64,000 bases of DNA, taken from NCBI GenBank assembly GCA_041490445.1, contig JBGPTF010000001.1, forward strand, positions 186,001 through 250,000. The letters are read 5' to 3'. The notes beneath the pieces were generated by a model that was not told the DNA's origin, made no database searches, and worked only from the letters and a program-made list of their open reading frames with translations. A program made the translations under genes and the position numbers. Within the stretch, counting starts at the first letter, position 1. Every line of letters starts with the position of its first letter. Source of the stretch: JBGPTF01 sp041490445. GTDB lineage: Bacteria; Acidobacteriota; Terriglobia; Acidiferrales; UBA7541. Shown here piece by piece: positions 42,201-50,680 of this stretch.

Positions 42201-42229
42201 ACACGTCGCACTCGTTCGACTACCTCCAT
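39206..42229 (-). CDS. Oar-like TonB-dependent receptor
   Basis: About 1007 aa from ATG 42229; a longer frame reaches 42346 and no start has a strong ribosome site. Signal peptide at residues 8-31. A carboxypeptidase-regulatory-like domain follows (VAGNVADSKGGRIVGAAVSIED, GEFRFEALRPGNYQIRVSAKGF). A plug region and a long outer-membrane beta-barrel end in an aromatic terminal residue (VGIRLTF). The Oar type is abundant in Acidobacteria and is thought to take up large substrates or transfer adhesins. No dedicated TonB/ExbB genes are adjacent. It lies downstream of nusB with a 221-bp leader region. Confidence 0.9.
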   Translation of the reverse strand: MEVVERVRRVVAVVAGVILAALLAAGASSAQISDGAVAGNVADSKGGRIVGAAVSIEDPASGVKRSTKTNSAGEFRFEALRPGNYQIRVSAKGFKQATVQVQVAVSSVPTVSIVMHPEELRQTVKVKGEAPTLSTQPIETTSSVEKTTVFSEDLATIPLAHRSFANIAYLAPMTAPVEPSDPTKARITAVSFAGSSGLNVDLSVDGGDNNDDFIGGFLQNYSPDAIQEFTVRTAQFDADTSRTNGGSVIISTRRGTDDWHGSGAFYYRGRSLNARNILDNPETDPKQPFSRHNEVATLGGPLRKDKLWFFSSFEYVDEDASVAYSSNSQTQFNALAQLASLGLIPGVSSIFVPTAVPVPFRDALFTTRLDWAQSQHSLLFFRGALDRNHTTNDLVQQAALPSTGATTYSNYGNFLISQQYQFNANWLGVFTAEASIFHHTKDRNSHLGLALAFPFSANFHTTSGFETFGDNQFATAITAFPVLRDQQKYQLRYDVSHTAGTHATKFGVNFIHEPVLSGRLANELETLVQFPEDPAFYLTDTAQFTADFNSLQTTVGCPQPPVAQFCLGGNGKFSQSLRRLGLYAQDSWRVRPRLTINFGLRYDTTFGLFRAGGRGQDQNPAFLTLAALGIPLVFGIPHDYRGAVAPRLGIAYSPSDSGNTVLRAGVGLYYNDLTQNGWADAFVDVNQPLPTGFLLGPGEQGALIDPHYKTPYALQASAGVEHAFASGWRVNVHYEHQQGVHQYRRYEYVGGATLPASAPNISLFRTDNRSRYDGVAFLVQRRFSKRYDLTAHYTLASASTWGATVGELFDYVNGVSDVRNPFGPGDYGPSGEDVRHRLVIAGTMRLPGNLEVATLAQFESARPFTLATPVDLNGDGLDSNDRAVVNGVPTKLDQFRGTPFYQTDLRVSREFRFGERVALRPFVEFFNLFNRTNPGNNFVGDLAALPTPVNDLRNATAFCLDLACTQTRPIRSINDLRVPAGALGDFFGPGTTVGIPFAAQVGIRLTF

Positions 42230-42367
42230 AGAAATGCAGATTCTCAGAGAGCGCATCGCGAAAGTCTGCACAATTCTACTACAGACGCCTTGCTGGCCCG
42301 CCGGATTACCCCGAGCGGCACGCGCCTCTTCCTTCTGTTGGGACAAGAGCGCCTGCCGCCATTCTGA

Positions 42368-42417
42368 GTCCCGGCTTGCTTGCCCTTGGCCCGCCTCGAC
42401 AGGCGAAGAGCCGGGAC
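42368..42417. repeat. Nested palindromic element upstream of the TonB receptor
   Basis: GTCCCGGCT (42368-42376) and AGCCGGGAC (42409-42417) form a nine-pair stem, with CGCCT-CGAC-AGGCG (42392-42405) nested inside. No T-run follows on the minus strand, so a terminator is unlikely. Confidence 0.5.
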
Positions 42418-42450
42418 GAGAGATTTTTCCTGGAAGAAATCCACCGACTC

Positions 42451-42855
42451 TTAGGCTTCTCTTGCTTTGAGGATTGCGTCGAGAATGCCGTTTAAGAATG
42501 GTCCGGCTTCTGCGGAAGAATATTTTTTGGCAAGCTCCAGTGCCTCGTTGAGCACGACTTTCGGCGGCGTCTCGCCGCCGCGCAGCTCAAATGCGGCGAG
42601 GCGCAGAATGTTGCGATCGATCGCCGCCATGCGATCGAGCCGCCAGTTCTTTGCATACTTTTCGATGAGCTTGTCACTCGCCGCCACGTTCTCGACAGTC
42701 CCTTCAAAAAGCTCGTTCGCGAATTTGCGAGTGGACTCGGCGGCGCGCGCCGTGCGCCAGAACGTCTTCTCGATCTGCGACGGCTTCTGCCGCGTCATGT
42801 CCCACTGAAACAGCATCTGGAGAGCAAACTCGCGGGACTTGCGCCGCAGGATCAT
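42451..42855 (-). CDS. nusB: Transcription antitermination factor NusB
   Basis: 134 aa from ATG 42855; a 155-aa frame starting at 42918 would overlap ribH. Family features: RRKSREFALQMLFQWDM at the start and DRMAAIDRNILRLAAFEL, ETPPKVVLNEALELAKKYSSAEAGPFLNGILD at the C-terminus. NusB works with NusE (S10) on boxA RNA in rRNA operons. It follows ribH with a 1-bp gap, the common ribH-nusB pairing. Confidence 0.93.
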   Translation of the reverse strand: MILRRKSREFALQMLFQWDMTRQKPSQIEKTFWRTARAAESTRKFANELFEGTVENVAASDKLIEKYAKNWRLDRMAAIDRNILRLAAFELRGGETPPKVVLNEALELAKKYSSAEAGPFLNGILDAILKAREA

Positions 42856-42856
42856 G

Positions 42857-43393
42857 CTAGCGGCGCGCGCCGGCGCGCTTGGGGCGGGCGGGCTTCGTAG
42901 CGGGAGAGTTCTTCGCAAGCTTGCGTGAAAGAGTGGCCATCTCGACGGCGGCGAGCCCGGCCTCGAAGCCTTTGTTGCCGCCCTTCAGCCCGGCGCGGTC
43001 GATAGCTTGCTCCAGGGTGTCGCACGTCAAGACGCAAAAAATCAGCGGCACGCCTGATTCGATTTGCGCGAGCTGGATGCCACGCGCAACTTCTGTGGCG
43101 ATGTATTCGAAATGCGCCGTATCTCCCCGGAGGATGCAGCCAATGCAGATCACCGCGCCGTAGCGCCGCGACTCGGCCAGCTTCTTTGCCGTGACCGGAA
43201 TTTCGAACGAGCCGGGCACGCGAACAACCTCGATCTGCTTTTCAACCGCTCCAGCCCGCGCGAGCGCGTCGAGCGTTCCCCCCAGCAACCGCTCGGTAAT
43301 GAAGCTGTTGAACCGGCTCACCACAATGGCGAAGTGCAGCCCGGCAGCGTGCAGGCTGCCGTGAATTTCATTTGGTTTTAGCTTTTCCGTCAT
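42857..43393 (-). CDS. ribH: 6,7-dimethyl-8-ribityllumazine synthase
   Basis: 178 aa from ATG 43393, the usual RibH start (with a lysine-rich tail). Motifs: AIVVSRFNSFITERLL near residue 23, VRVPGSFEIPVTAKKLA, GCILRGDTAHFEYI with the catalytic His near 95, and GLKGGNKGFEAGLAAVEM near the end. It makes the riboflavin precursor lumazine. It lies downstream of the enoyl-CoA hydratase gene and upstream of nusB in an apparent operon. No other rib genes are in the window. Confidence 0.93.
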   Translation of the reverse strand: MTEKLKPNEIHGSLHAAGLHFAIVVSRFNSFITERLLGGTLDALARAGAVEKQIEVVRVPGSFEIPVTAKKLAESRRYGAVICIGCILRGDTAHFEYIATEVARGIQLAQIESGVPLIFCVLTCDTLEQAIDRAGLKGGNKGFEAGLAAVEMATLSRKLAKNSPATKPARPKRAGARR

Positions 43394-43445
43394 CAGAAGA
43401 TTCACCGAGGAATCGTTCCGTTCTCCTCTGCTTCCCTTACTTCCT

Positions 43446-44228
43446 CTATTTCCCTTTGAATTGCGCCGGCCTCTTCTCAAGAAACGCGCGCGTTCCCTCG
43501 CGCATGTCCTCCGTTGCGCTGCAGAGGCCGAACAGCGTCGCTTCGAGGAACAAGCCTTCTTCCTGCGGCATTTCCATTCCGTGCTCCACCGCTTCCATCG
43601 CGTATTTCACGGCGAGCGGCGCATTGGCGATCACTTTCTTCGCAATGGCTTCCGCTGTAACCATCAGATCCGCCGGTTCCGTCACGCGATTGACGAGACC
43701 GATGCGCAGCGCTTCGTCCGCGGGAATCATGTCGCCGGTCAGGACCAGCTCGTGCGCCACGCCCTTGCCGCACAAGCGCGCGAGGCGTTGCGACCCGCCG
43801 TAGCCGGGAATAATGCCCAGCTTAACCTCCGGCTGGCCAAGCTTCGCAGTCTTGCTGGCGATTCGAATCGTGCACGCGAGGGCCAGCTCGCAGCCGCCGC
43901 CGAGCGCGAATCCGTTGATAGCGGCGATGGATGGCTTCCCCATCGTCTCCAGGCGATGAAGAATTTCCTGGCCGAACAGAGAAGTTTCCTTGCCGGTCAC
44001 CGGCGTCTGTACGGCGAGTTCGCCGATGTCCGCACCGGCAACGAACGCTTTCTCACCCGAGCCGGTCAAAATCAGCACGCGTACCGCGGCGTCTTCCCGC
44101 GCGCGGTTCAGGCAATCGCCGAGTTCTTCCATGGTTTTGCGATTCAGCGCATTGAGTACCTTCGGGCGATTGAACGTGATGTGGGCAATCTGGTCCTTCA
44201 CTTCATACAGCATGTTTTCGTAAGCCAT
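43446..44228 (-). CDS. Enoyl-CoA hydratase/crotonase
   Basis: 260 aa from ATG 44228; a frame to 44354 adds a poorly supported extension. The crotonase signatures are visible: FNRPKVLNALNRKTMEEL near residue 20, the oxyanion hole FVAGADIGEL, and AINGFALGGGCELALACTIRIAS near 100-120. It hydrates 2-enoyl-CoA; with the neighbouring dehydrogenase and thiolase it makes a beta-oxidation or butyryl-type set. An acyl-CoA dehydrogenase is not in the window. Confidence 0.9.
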   Translation of the reverse strand: MAYENMLYEVKDQIAHITFNRPKVLNALNRKTMEELGDCLNRAREDAAVRVLILTGSGEKAFVAGADIGELAVQTPVTGKETSLFGQEILHRLETMGKPSIAAINGFALGGGCELALACTIRIASKTAKLGQPEVKLGIIPGYGGSQRLARLCGKGVAHELVLTGDMIPADEALRIGLVNRVTEPADLMVTAEAIAKKVIANAPLAVKYAMEAVEHGMEMPQEEGLFLEATLFGLCSATEDMREGTRAFLEKRPAQFKGK

Positions 44229-44275
44229 GCTCACTCCCTGGGCGCCTTTCGGGATTAGGATTTCACGTTTCGTTC

Positions 44276-45160
44276 TTACAACAGTTGCACCGGCTTCGGA
44301 TTCTTCGGGTCCGCGTAATCGTAAAACCCGCGGCCGGCCTTGCGACCGTTCCATCCGGCCAGCACCATGCGCTTCAGCAAAGGCGGCGGCGCGAAACGCC
44401 GCTCCTTGAATTCATCGAACATGATATTCGCGATGTAATAGGTCGTATCGTTGCCGACGAAATCGAGCAGCGTCAGCGGCCCCATCGGATGGCCGCAACC
44501 GAGCTTCATGCCGTTGTCAATATCCACGATCGAACCGACGCCTTCCTCCAGCGCGCGCACCGCGTCCAGAAGGTACGGCACCAGCAGCCGATTCACGATG
44601 AAGCCGGTGCGGTCGCTTGTGCGCACCGGCGTTTTCCCCAAGCGCTCGGCGAACGCCACCATCTCCTCGAAGACTTTCGCGTCGGTCGCAATCGTGCGGA
44701 TGACCTCGACCAGCTTCATCACCGGCACGGGATTGAAGAAGTGCAGGCCGAGGAAGCGGTCCGGCCGCTTCGTCACCATGGCCATCTCCGTGATGGAAAT
44801 CGAAGAGGTGTTGCTCGCGAAAATGGTGGTCTTCGGGCAAATGGCATCGAGCGCGGTGTACAGCTCCCTCTTCGCCGGCAACTGTTCGATGATCGCCTCG
44901 ATCACGAGGTCGCAATCGCGGAGGTCTTCGAGCTTCGTGGTGCCGTGCAGCCGTCCGCGAATCTCCGCCGCCTGCGCCGCAGTGAACGCGCCCTTCTCGA
45001 CCATGCGCTGCAAGTTCTTCTCGATCGAGGCCAGGCCCTTCTGCACCAGCTCGCCGGACACTTCCCGCACGGTCACACGGCATCCCGCCTGCGCCGCCAC
45101 TTGTGCGATCCCCGACCCCATCAGACCGCAGCCAACCACTCCCACCTTCTCCATCGGCAT
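44276..45160 (-). CDS. 3-hydroxyacyl-CoA (3-hydroxybutyryl-CoA) dehydrogenase
   Basis: 294 aa with the N-terminal NAD-binding motif VGVVGCGLMGSGIAQVAAQAG, the catalytic His region HFFNPVPVMKLVEVI near 140, NRLLVPYLLDAVRALEEG, and HPMGPLTLLDFVGNDT in the C-terminal domain. It oxidises L-3-hydroxyacyl-CoA. The short single-domain form is the Hbd type rather than the fused FadB type. It is encoded 26 bp after the thiolase stop on the minus strand. Confidence 0.92.
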   Translation of the reverse strand: MPMEKVGVVGCGLMGSGIAQVAAQAGCRVTVREVSGELVQKGLASIEKNLQRMVEKGAFTAAQAAEIRGRLHGTTKLEDLRDCDLVIEAIIEQLPAKRELYTALDAICPKTTIFASNTSSISITEMAMVTKRPDRFLGLHFFNPVPVMKLVEVIRTIATDAKVFEEMVAFAERLGKTPVRTSDRTGFIVNRLLVPYLLDAVRALEEGVGSIVDIDNGMKLGCGHPMGPLTLLDFVGNDTTYYIANIMFDEFKERRFAPPPLLKRMVLAGWNGRKAGRGFYDYADPKNPKPVQLL

Positions 45161-45186
45161 TCCATTTCCTCCCGAAAAATCAGTTC

Positions 45187-46374
45187 CTACGAAAGTGATT
45201 CGACGATCATCGCAATGCCTTGCCCGCCTCCGATGCAGGCGGTGGCCAGGCCATACCGCGCGTTGCGCCGCCGCAATTCGAGCAGCAGTGTCAATACGAG
45301 CCGCGTGCCGGTTGCACCCAGTGGATGGCCGAGCGCGATCGCGCCGCCGTTCACGTTTGTCTTGTCACGGTTCAGGCCAAGTCCTTTTTCGACGGCCAGA
45401 TATTGTGCCGCAAAAGCCTCGTTTACTTCGACCAGATCCATCTGTTCGAGCTTCAGCCCCGCGAGTTGGAGCGCTTTTTGCGTCGCCGGTACCGGGCCGA
45501 TGCCCATCAAGCGCGGCTCCACGCCGACCGTCGCCCACGAAACAATTCGCCCGAGTGGCTTCCAGCCGCGCTCCTGGGCCTTCTTCGCGTGCGTCACCAC
45601 CACGGCCGCCGCCCCATCCACGATTCCGCTCGCGTTGCCTGCGGTGACGATGCCGTCCTTGCGAAATGCCGGCGGCAGCGACGCGAGAATCTCCATCGTC
45701 GTTTCCGGCCGGCGATGATCGTCCTCGCAGACGACATTCACCTTCTTGCCCTTCTTCACTTCCACGGGAACGATTTCTTCCTTCATTTTGCTCGCCCGGC
45801 AAGCGGCTTCCGCAAGTTGCTGGCTGCGCAGCGCGTACTCGTCGCTGGCCTGGCGCGTGATGCCATACTCTTTCGCGACGTTTTCCGCCGTATCGGCCAT
45901 GTAGCAGCCGGAATACGTGTCGAGCAGGGCGGTCATCAGCGAATCCTCGAGCTTGCCTTCGCCCAGGCGGAAGCCGGTGCGCGCCCCGCGAATCACGTGC
46001 GGCGCCTGCGTCATGTTTTCCATCCCGCCGGCGAGGACCGTGGTGGCCTCGCCGAGCAGAATCCGCTGGGCCGCCTGGCTGATCGACTCCATACCCGAGC
46101 CGCACAAACGGTTCACCGTCACCGCCGGCATCTCGGTTTTCAAACCAGCCTTCAGCGCCACGTGGCGCGCGCCGTAGAGCGCGTCCGAACTCGTCTGCTG
46201 CACGTTGCCGAAAATCGAATGATCGAACTCCGCTGGATCCACGCCAGCGCGGCGAATCGCCTCGCGCGCCGCCACCGCTGCGAGATCAATCGCCGTGACA
46301 TCCTGAAACGCTCCGTTATAGCGGGTCATCGCCGTACGCGCCCCTGCCAGAATCACGACATCGGTTGGAAACAT
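45187..46374 (-). CDS. Thiolase (acetyl-CoA acyltransferase)
   Basis: 395 aa from ATG 46374, which gives the usual family length. The catalytic Cys is in VNRLCGSGM (Cys91), the His in GGAIALGHPLGATG near 350, and the second Cys in ACIGGGQG near 380. It condenses or cleaves acyl-CoA and is the first of a three-gene fatty acid module (thiolase, dehydrogenase, hydratase). Whether it runs in the degradative or synthetic direction cannot be told. A 22-bp gap separates its ATG from the large upstream TPR gene. Confidence 0.92.
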   Translation of the reverse strand: MFPTDVVILAGARTAMTRYNGAFQDVTAIDLAAVAAREAIRRAGVDPAEFDHSIFGNVQQTSSDALYGARHVALKAGLKTEMPAVTVNRLCGSGMESISQAAQRILLGEATTVLAGGMENMTQAPHVIRGARTGFRLGEGKLEDSLMTALLDTYSGCYMADTAENVAKEYGITRQASDEYALRSQQLAEAACRASKMKEEIVPVEVKKGKKVNVVCEDDHRRPETTMEILASLPPAFRKDGIVTAGNASGIVDGAAAVVVTHAKKAQERGWKPLGRIVSWATVGVEPRLMGIGPVPATQKALQLAGLKLEQMDLVEVNEAFAAQYLAVEKGLGLNRDKTNVNGGAIALGHPLGATGTRLVLTLLLELRRRNARYGLATACIGGGQGIAMIVESLS

Positions 46375-46396
46375 GCTTCTCCTTTGCTCCTCTCCT

Positions 46397-48952
46397 TCAT
46401 CGCGCGGGCGCGGCCAACACCAGGATCGTGTTGCCGCCTTTCTGCCGCGTTTCATCCAGCCCGAACTCCGCGCGATTGATCCATTCCGTGACGACGTCTT
46501 CTCTCTCGTCTCCCGGCCGGACTGCCGCTTCCGTTACGACCGCGCTTAGCGTCGGCGCGCCATCGTTCCATGGCGGGGCGACCCCGCAGGCCGAGGCCCG
46601 CAATTTTTCCGCAAGGGCGCGGGCGTTTTCGAGCCCGGTGTCCGGCAACAGGAACGCCAGAGACCACGCTGTATACTTGATGGCCAGATCGCTCTGGCGA
46701 ATCATCGGTTCCACCGCCCGCGCCACCTGCTGCAGGTATTTCTCCAACTCGGCCTCGCCGTGCTGGCGCAAGACATCGCGGCCGCGATCCACTTGCAACA
46801 ACACCAGCGCGACCGGAGACGACTGCGCGCCCGCCCGGCTGATTTCCGCGAGCAGGCAATCCAGATAGGCGCCGCGGCTCAGCAGCCCAGTCTTTTCATC
46901 CGCCACCGCCAGCGTGCGCACCAGAGAACGCAGGCGCGTGTGATTCACCGAAATCACCAGTTGGTCGCCCACCGCTTGCAAAAAGAAACTCTCATTCGGC
47001 TTCCAGGCCCGCTCGGTGGCATCGCCGACCAGCAAGACCCCCGCCTCGCTTTGCGCTTCCTTGTCCGTCAATTGAACCCCGAGCGCGGTTGACAGTCCAA
47101 GATCGGCCAGCACCGGCGCTTCCGCCGCGAGCATGTGCACCGCTCCTAAAGAATCCGGCTTTGCCAATGCGAGCCGCTCAAGCGTTGCCGCGCCGGCTTT
47201 GCTTTCCGCCGGCCCCAATCCGGCGCGCGCGTATTCAACCGCCAGGTGACTCGAATCTCCCACAGGCCCCATCGCGGCCAGGCATCGCGCCACTCCCAGG
47301 TATTTGCCGATCTCGTTGACGGCAGCTGCAAGTACCTCACGCGGAGTCGTCTGCCGGTAAAGCAGGCGCGTGATTTCGGCGATTGCCGCCAGGTCGCGAT
47401 GTGTCTCCGCGCTGTAACCAACCGTTGGCGCGGCTTCTTTCCCTGCACTCACCGGCTTGGGCTTCGGCGGCGCGCCTTCCGGCCACCAGTCGGCCCGGTC
47501 GTGCAGCTCGCGCAAGCGTTCATTGTTCTCCGCTTCACCGGGAAAAATCTCCGAGATGCGCTGCAAGCGCTCAATCGCTTTCGGACGGAGCGAGTATTGC
47601 AAGAAAATCTCCACCTGCACCATCAGGTCTTCGAGCGCCTGGCGGGCGCGCGCCTCTTCGCTGGTGGGGGGAAGCATCGTCGCGCTCGTGTGTTCGCCGG
47701 AGATCTCCAGGAGCGATTCGGGACGTACGACCGACGCGGCCGACTGTGCCGCGCGCGCCTGAATGCTTCGCAAGTAGGCGGGGTCCGCTTTCCCCTCCAG
47801 CCGGGAAATACGCTCCTGGTTGCGGTAATCGTAGGCGTCGATGTCCACCAGCCGGTCGAGCGAGTCGCAGGCATCGCGCACACGGCCGGCTGCAAAATAC
47901 AAATCAAAAAGCCGCACGAGCGCGTCAAAGTATTTCGCTTCCCGGTTCAGCACTTCGTATAGGCCGGCCCAGAACTCGGCGAGCGGAAGCGAAGCAGGAT
48001 GCTGAGCCGCCAGCCGGTCCACCTCCGTCGCAAACTCGCTCTCGCGCCGCATCGGAAACATCCACTCGCGAATCTGGGTGAGCACCGCCACTGCCTTCTC
48101 GTCCTCGCCGGCCTCGAAGTAGGAACTCACCAATTCGAACAATCCTCCGAACGTATCCGGCTTTTGCCGGTAATACGCTTCGAGGATTTGGCGCGCGCGG
48201 TCGAGCTGTTTCGATCGCAGCAGCGCCTCGCCGAACGTGGAGAGAAATGGAGTGTCCGCCGGATCGGGAGTGAACGACTCGAGCAGGGCCACTGCGCCGG
48301 GCGCGTCGCCCTTGCGCAGCCGCGCCATGGCGAAGAGAAGCGCCGTGCTGCGGTCTCCCGGCGCCAGGGCGTGCGCTTGCCCGAGCAGTTCCAGCGCGTG
48401 ATCCAGTTCACCGGCCGCCAGCACAAGCTGACCGGCCCGGACGTAACCACGCGCGGCGGAGTCATCCTTGCCCGCCTGGCTGGCCAGTTCAGCCAATTCG
48501 ATGTGCCGCGCCGGATTCTCCGGATCGAGCTGCGAAATTCGTTCGAGACACTCGATCGCCTCTGCGGTTGCGCCCTTCTTACGAAGCATTTGCGCCGCAG
48601 ACGTGTACTGCTCGATCGCTTCCGGAACCTTGTTTTGCTTCTGCAAGAGAAAAGCAAAACGCATGAGCCGTTCCGCCGGCTGCGGGAGCGGCTTCAAGAA
48701 ACGCGTGAAGATGGCGGCAGCTTTTGCGGTGTCCCCCGCCTCGACAAGGCGGTCAAATTGCATGCCGTAGAAATGAGCGGCTCGGGCGGGCTCGTTCAAA
48801 CGGGAAAAAATATCCGCCAGGGCTTGCACCGCTTCGAGGTGTGTAGGCGCCTGCTCCAGCACGGCCTGGTATTCGGCGACCGCGTCCCGAAGTTTGCTTT
48901 TCTCCAGGTAACGCTTGGCTTTTTCGAGGTGCCTTGTGACGTCCTGCGCCAT
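46397..48952 (-). CDS. TPR-GAF protein with degenerate GGDEF domain
   Basis: 851 aa from ATG 48952. Residues 1-400 are tetratricopeptide-like repeats (EQAPTHLEAVQALADIFSRL, LERISQLDPENPARHIELAELAS). Residues about 520-680 look like a GAF domain. The last 170 residues follow the GGDEF layout (DEKTGLLSRGAYLDCLLAEISRA, VALVLLQVD, AVEPMIRQSDLAIKY), but the GGDEF signature itself is replaced by YTAWSLAFLL. It is therefore unlikely to make cyclic-di-GMP; it may sense or bind nucleotides or recruit partners. The thiolase gene lies 22 bp downstream. Confidence 0.75.
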   Translation of the reverse strand: MAQDVTRHLEKAKRYLEKSKLRDAVAEYQAVLEQAPTHLEAVQALADIFSRLNEPARAAHFYGMQFDRLVEAGDTAKAAAIFTRFLKPLPQPAERLMRFAFLLQKQNKVPEAIEQYTSAAQMLRKKGATAEAIECLERISQLDPENPARHIELAELASQAGKDDSAARGYVRAGQLVLAAGELDHALELLGQAHALAPGDRSTALLFAMARLRKGDAPGAVALLESFTPDPADTPFLSTFGEALLRSKQLDRARQILEAYYRQKPDTFGGLFELVSSYFEAGEDEKAVAVLTQIREWMFPMRRESEFATEVDRLAAQHPASLPLAEFWAGLYEVLNREAKYFDALVRLFDLYFAAGRVRDACDSLDRLVDIDAYDYRNQERISRLEGKADPAYLRSIQARAAQSAASVVRPESLLEISGEHTSATMLPPTSEEARARQALEDLMVQVEIFLQYSLRPKAIERLQRISEIFPGEAENNERLRELHDRADWWPEGAPPKPKPVSAGKEAAPTVGYSAETHRDLAAIAEITRLLYRQTTPREVLAAAVNEIGKYLGVARCLAAMGPVGDSSHLAVEYARAGLGPAESKAGAATLERLALAKPDSLGAVHMLAAEAPVLADLGLSTALGVQLTDKEAQSEAGVLLVGDATERAWKPNESFFLQAVGDQLVISVNHTRLRSLVRTLAVADEKTGLLSRGAYLDCLLAEISRAGAQSSPVALVLLQVDRGRDVLRQHGEAELEKYLQQVARAVEPMIRQSDLAIKYTAWSLAFLLPDTGLENARALAEKLRASACGVAPPWNDGAPTLSAVVTEAAVRPGDEREDVVTEWINRAEFGLDETRQKGGNTILVLAAPAR

Positions 48953-49163
48953 GAAATTGAGTTCGCGCCGGTGGCTACCTGCCGCTGGAGGCGATTGCGC
49001 ACGGCGATGCGCGCCTGCAGGCAACGCCGGACTCAGGCAGTGGAGTAAACACTATATACCGCACGGCTCACCGGCCTCCAAGAGAAAATGACCGTTCCGC
49101 GCAGCACTCGACAAACGCGCAGCAACGATCGCGGGCTTCTGGCACCGGCTCGGTCGCAGAAAA

Positions 49164-50186
49164 TCAGGAGGGCTTGCGCCCTTCGCTGGGCAGCTCGCGA
49201 ATCCGTTCGCGCATTCCTCGAATGGACATGCCGCTCCGCATCATGGCCCAGAATCCAAGAAAGAGGAACGGCAGGGTCAGCATGACGAAAGCGAAGATCG
49301 AGAATCCTGCCGCGGATGTTTTCTCCACGTCGAAGACCCCGAGGCCCACCACACAGAAAAACTGGTAAGAGCCCACGTTTGCAGGGGCATTCGGTAAGGA
49401 GACACCCAGGTTGATCACTAGCAGCACGACCACTGCCGCCAGGAACGACAGTCCCAGTCCGTAGGACTTCATCATCGCCCACAGCGCCAGGATCTGGAAG
49501 AACGGCATTCCCAGCGAGACGAGCACCGCCGGATAGAAGCTCGGCGCAGTACCCATCGCGTGCAGCCCCATCAACGCGGGCATGAATTTGCCCGTCAGGC
49601 GCTTCGGACCAACCTGGCCGGCCGAGTTTCCAGCCATCTTGATTTCGAGATAGAGGATGGCCACCAGAAAAAGCACGACCAGCACCAGAGCAACGATCCC
49701 GAGTATGACAGCCGCCTTCCGCAGCCGGCGTGGGAGGTCCACGAAGAGCGAGACGATGCCGAGCGATGCCACCGCCGCCACAAGGTCCACCAGCCGCTCC
49801 ACGCCCACGGATCCCAGCACGCGCCCAAAGCTGATTCCTTCGGCGTTCGCGAGCAGGTAGGTGCGCATCAATTCCCCCGGCCGGAGCGGGAATGCCATGT
49901 TCGCAAGCAGGCCTGCGTACACCGCCCGGATCGAGTGGCTCAGCCGGACGCGCCGGAAGGGTTGCAGCAGGAGTTTCCAGCGGATCCCCTGTACCCCGTA
50001 ACTGATCACGTCGAACAGCATCCCTAGCAGGACCCATTTCCAGCTGACGTTGCGCAGTTCGTGAAGCGCTTTGGCGGGGTGAATGTCGTAGAGCACGTAC
50101 ACCAGGCAAACGACCGCCAGTGTGTAGCCAAGCCAGCGGACGGCGCTGGACCTTTCTTGCACCCCGGATTGGGCAGGCGCGCTCAA
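49164..50186 (-). CDS. Flippase-like lysylphosphatidylglycerol synthase TM domain protein
   Basis: A 340-aa membrane protein with about 8 hydrophobic segments, the UPF0104/LPG-synthase transmembrane family. Characteristic blocks: ISYGVQGIRWKLLLQPF, LRPGELMRTYLLA near residue 103 and VERLVDLVA near 130. It lacks the C-terminal lysyl-transferase domain of MprF. Family members may flip or bind lipid or isoprenoid-linked molecules; the substrate is unknown. Its start overlaps the DUF421 stop by 4 bp (ATGA 50183-50186). Confidence 0.82.
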   Translation of the reverse strand: MSAPAQSGVQERSSAVRWLGYTLAVVCLVYVLYDIHPAKALHELRNVSWKWVLLGMLFDVISYGVQGIRWKLLLQPFRRVRLSHSIRAVYAGLLANMAFPLRPGELMRTYLLANAEGISFGRVLGSVGVERLVDLVAAVASLGIVSLFVDLPRRLRKAAVILGIVALVLVVLFLVAILYLEIKMAGNSAGQVGPKRLTGKFMPALMGLHAMGTAPSFYPAVLVSLGMPFFQILALWAMMKSYGLGLSFLAAVVVLLVINLGVSLPNAPANVGSYQFFCVVGLGVFDVEKTSAAGFSIFAFVMLTLPFLFLGFWAMMRSGMSIRGMRERIRELPSEGRKPS

Positions 50187-50680
50187 CGCGTCGGTTTCGA
50201 CTCCGGATGGGATTCGTCGCGCAGGACGCTCAGCTTGCCCGATGTCTCGAGGACGCAGGCGCGCACCTGGCTGAGATCGAAGATTCCCTGGCTGCGCAGA
50301 TTCGAGAGCAAATCCTCGCGGCTCAGGTTTTCCTTGCGCATGTTCGCCTCGATCACCTGGCCGTGGTGGACGAGTAGCGTCGGCACGCCTTCGATGGCGC
50401 GCTCGAAGCCGCGGTTCAGAAAGGCGGCGCGACTCACCAGCCAGTTCCCTGCAAGAATCGTCATCGCTCCAATCAGCCCGCCCGTCACCGAGTTGTCCGG
50501 CCCGATCATCGCGTTCTGGAGTACGTTGCTCAGAATCAACAGCACAATCAAGTCAAACGGCGTCATCTGGCCCACCTGGCGCTTCCCCACCAGGCGGAAC
50601 ATGAGTAGCAAGAAGACATAAACGATCAGCGCGCGGAAAATCTTCTCGCTAATGGAAATGTCAGGCAGCCACCAGTGCAT
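50183..50680 (-). CDS. YetF/DUF421 membrane protein
   Basis: 165 aa from ATG 50680; a frame extending to 50917 is arginine-rich and lacks homology. The DUF421 pattern is clear: RALIVYVFLLLMFRLVGKRQVGQMTPFDLIVLLILSNVLQNAMIG, then a cytoplasmic part VPTLLVHHGQVIEANMRKENLSREDLL with the LSREDLLS region. Function is unknown; relatives are linked to spore or membrane physiology. Translational overlap links it to the flippase-like gene downstream. Confidence 0.8.
   Translation of the reverse strand: MHWWLPDISISEKIFRALIVYVFLLLMFRLVGKRQVGQMTPFDLIVLLILSNVLQNAMIGPDNSVTGGLIGAMTILAGNWLVSRAAFLNRGFERAIEGVPTLLVHHGQVIEANMRKENLSREDLLSNLRSQGIFDLSQVRACVLETSGKLSVLRDESHPESKPTR

Noticed and set aside
46397..46950. 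Active diguanylate cyclase domain
   Set aside because: The GG(D/E)EF signature is absent; the aligned segment reads YTAWSLAFLL.
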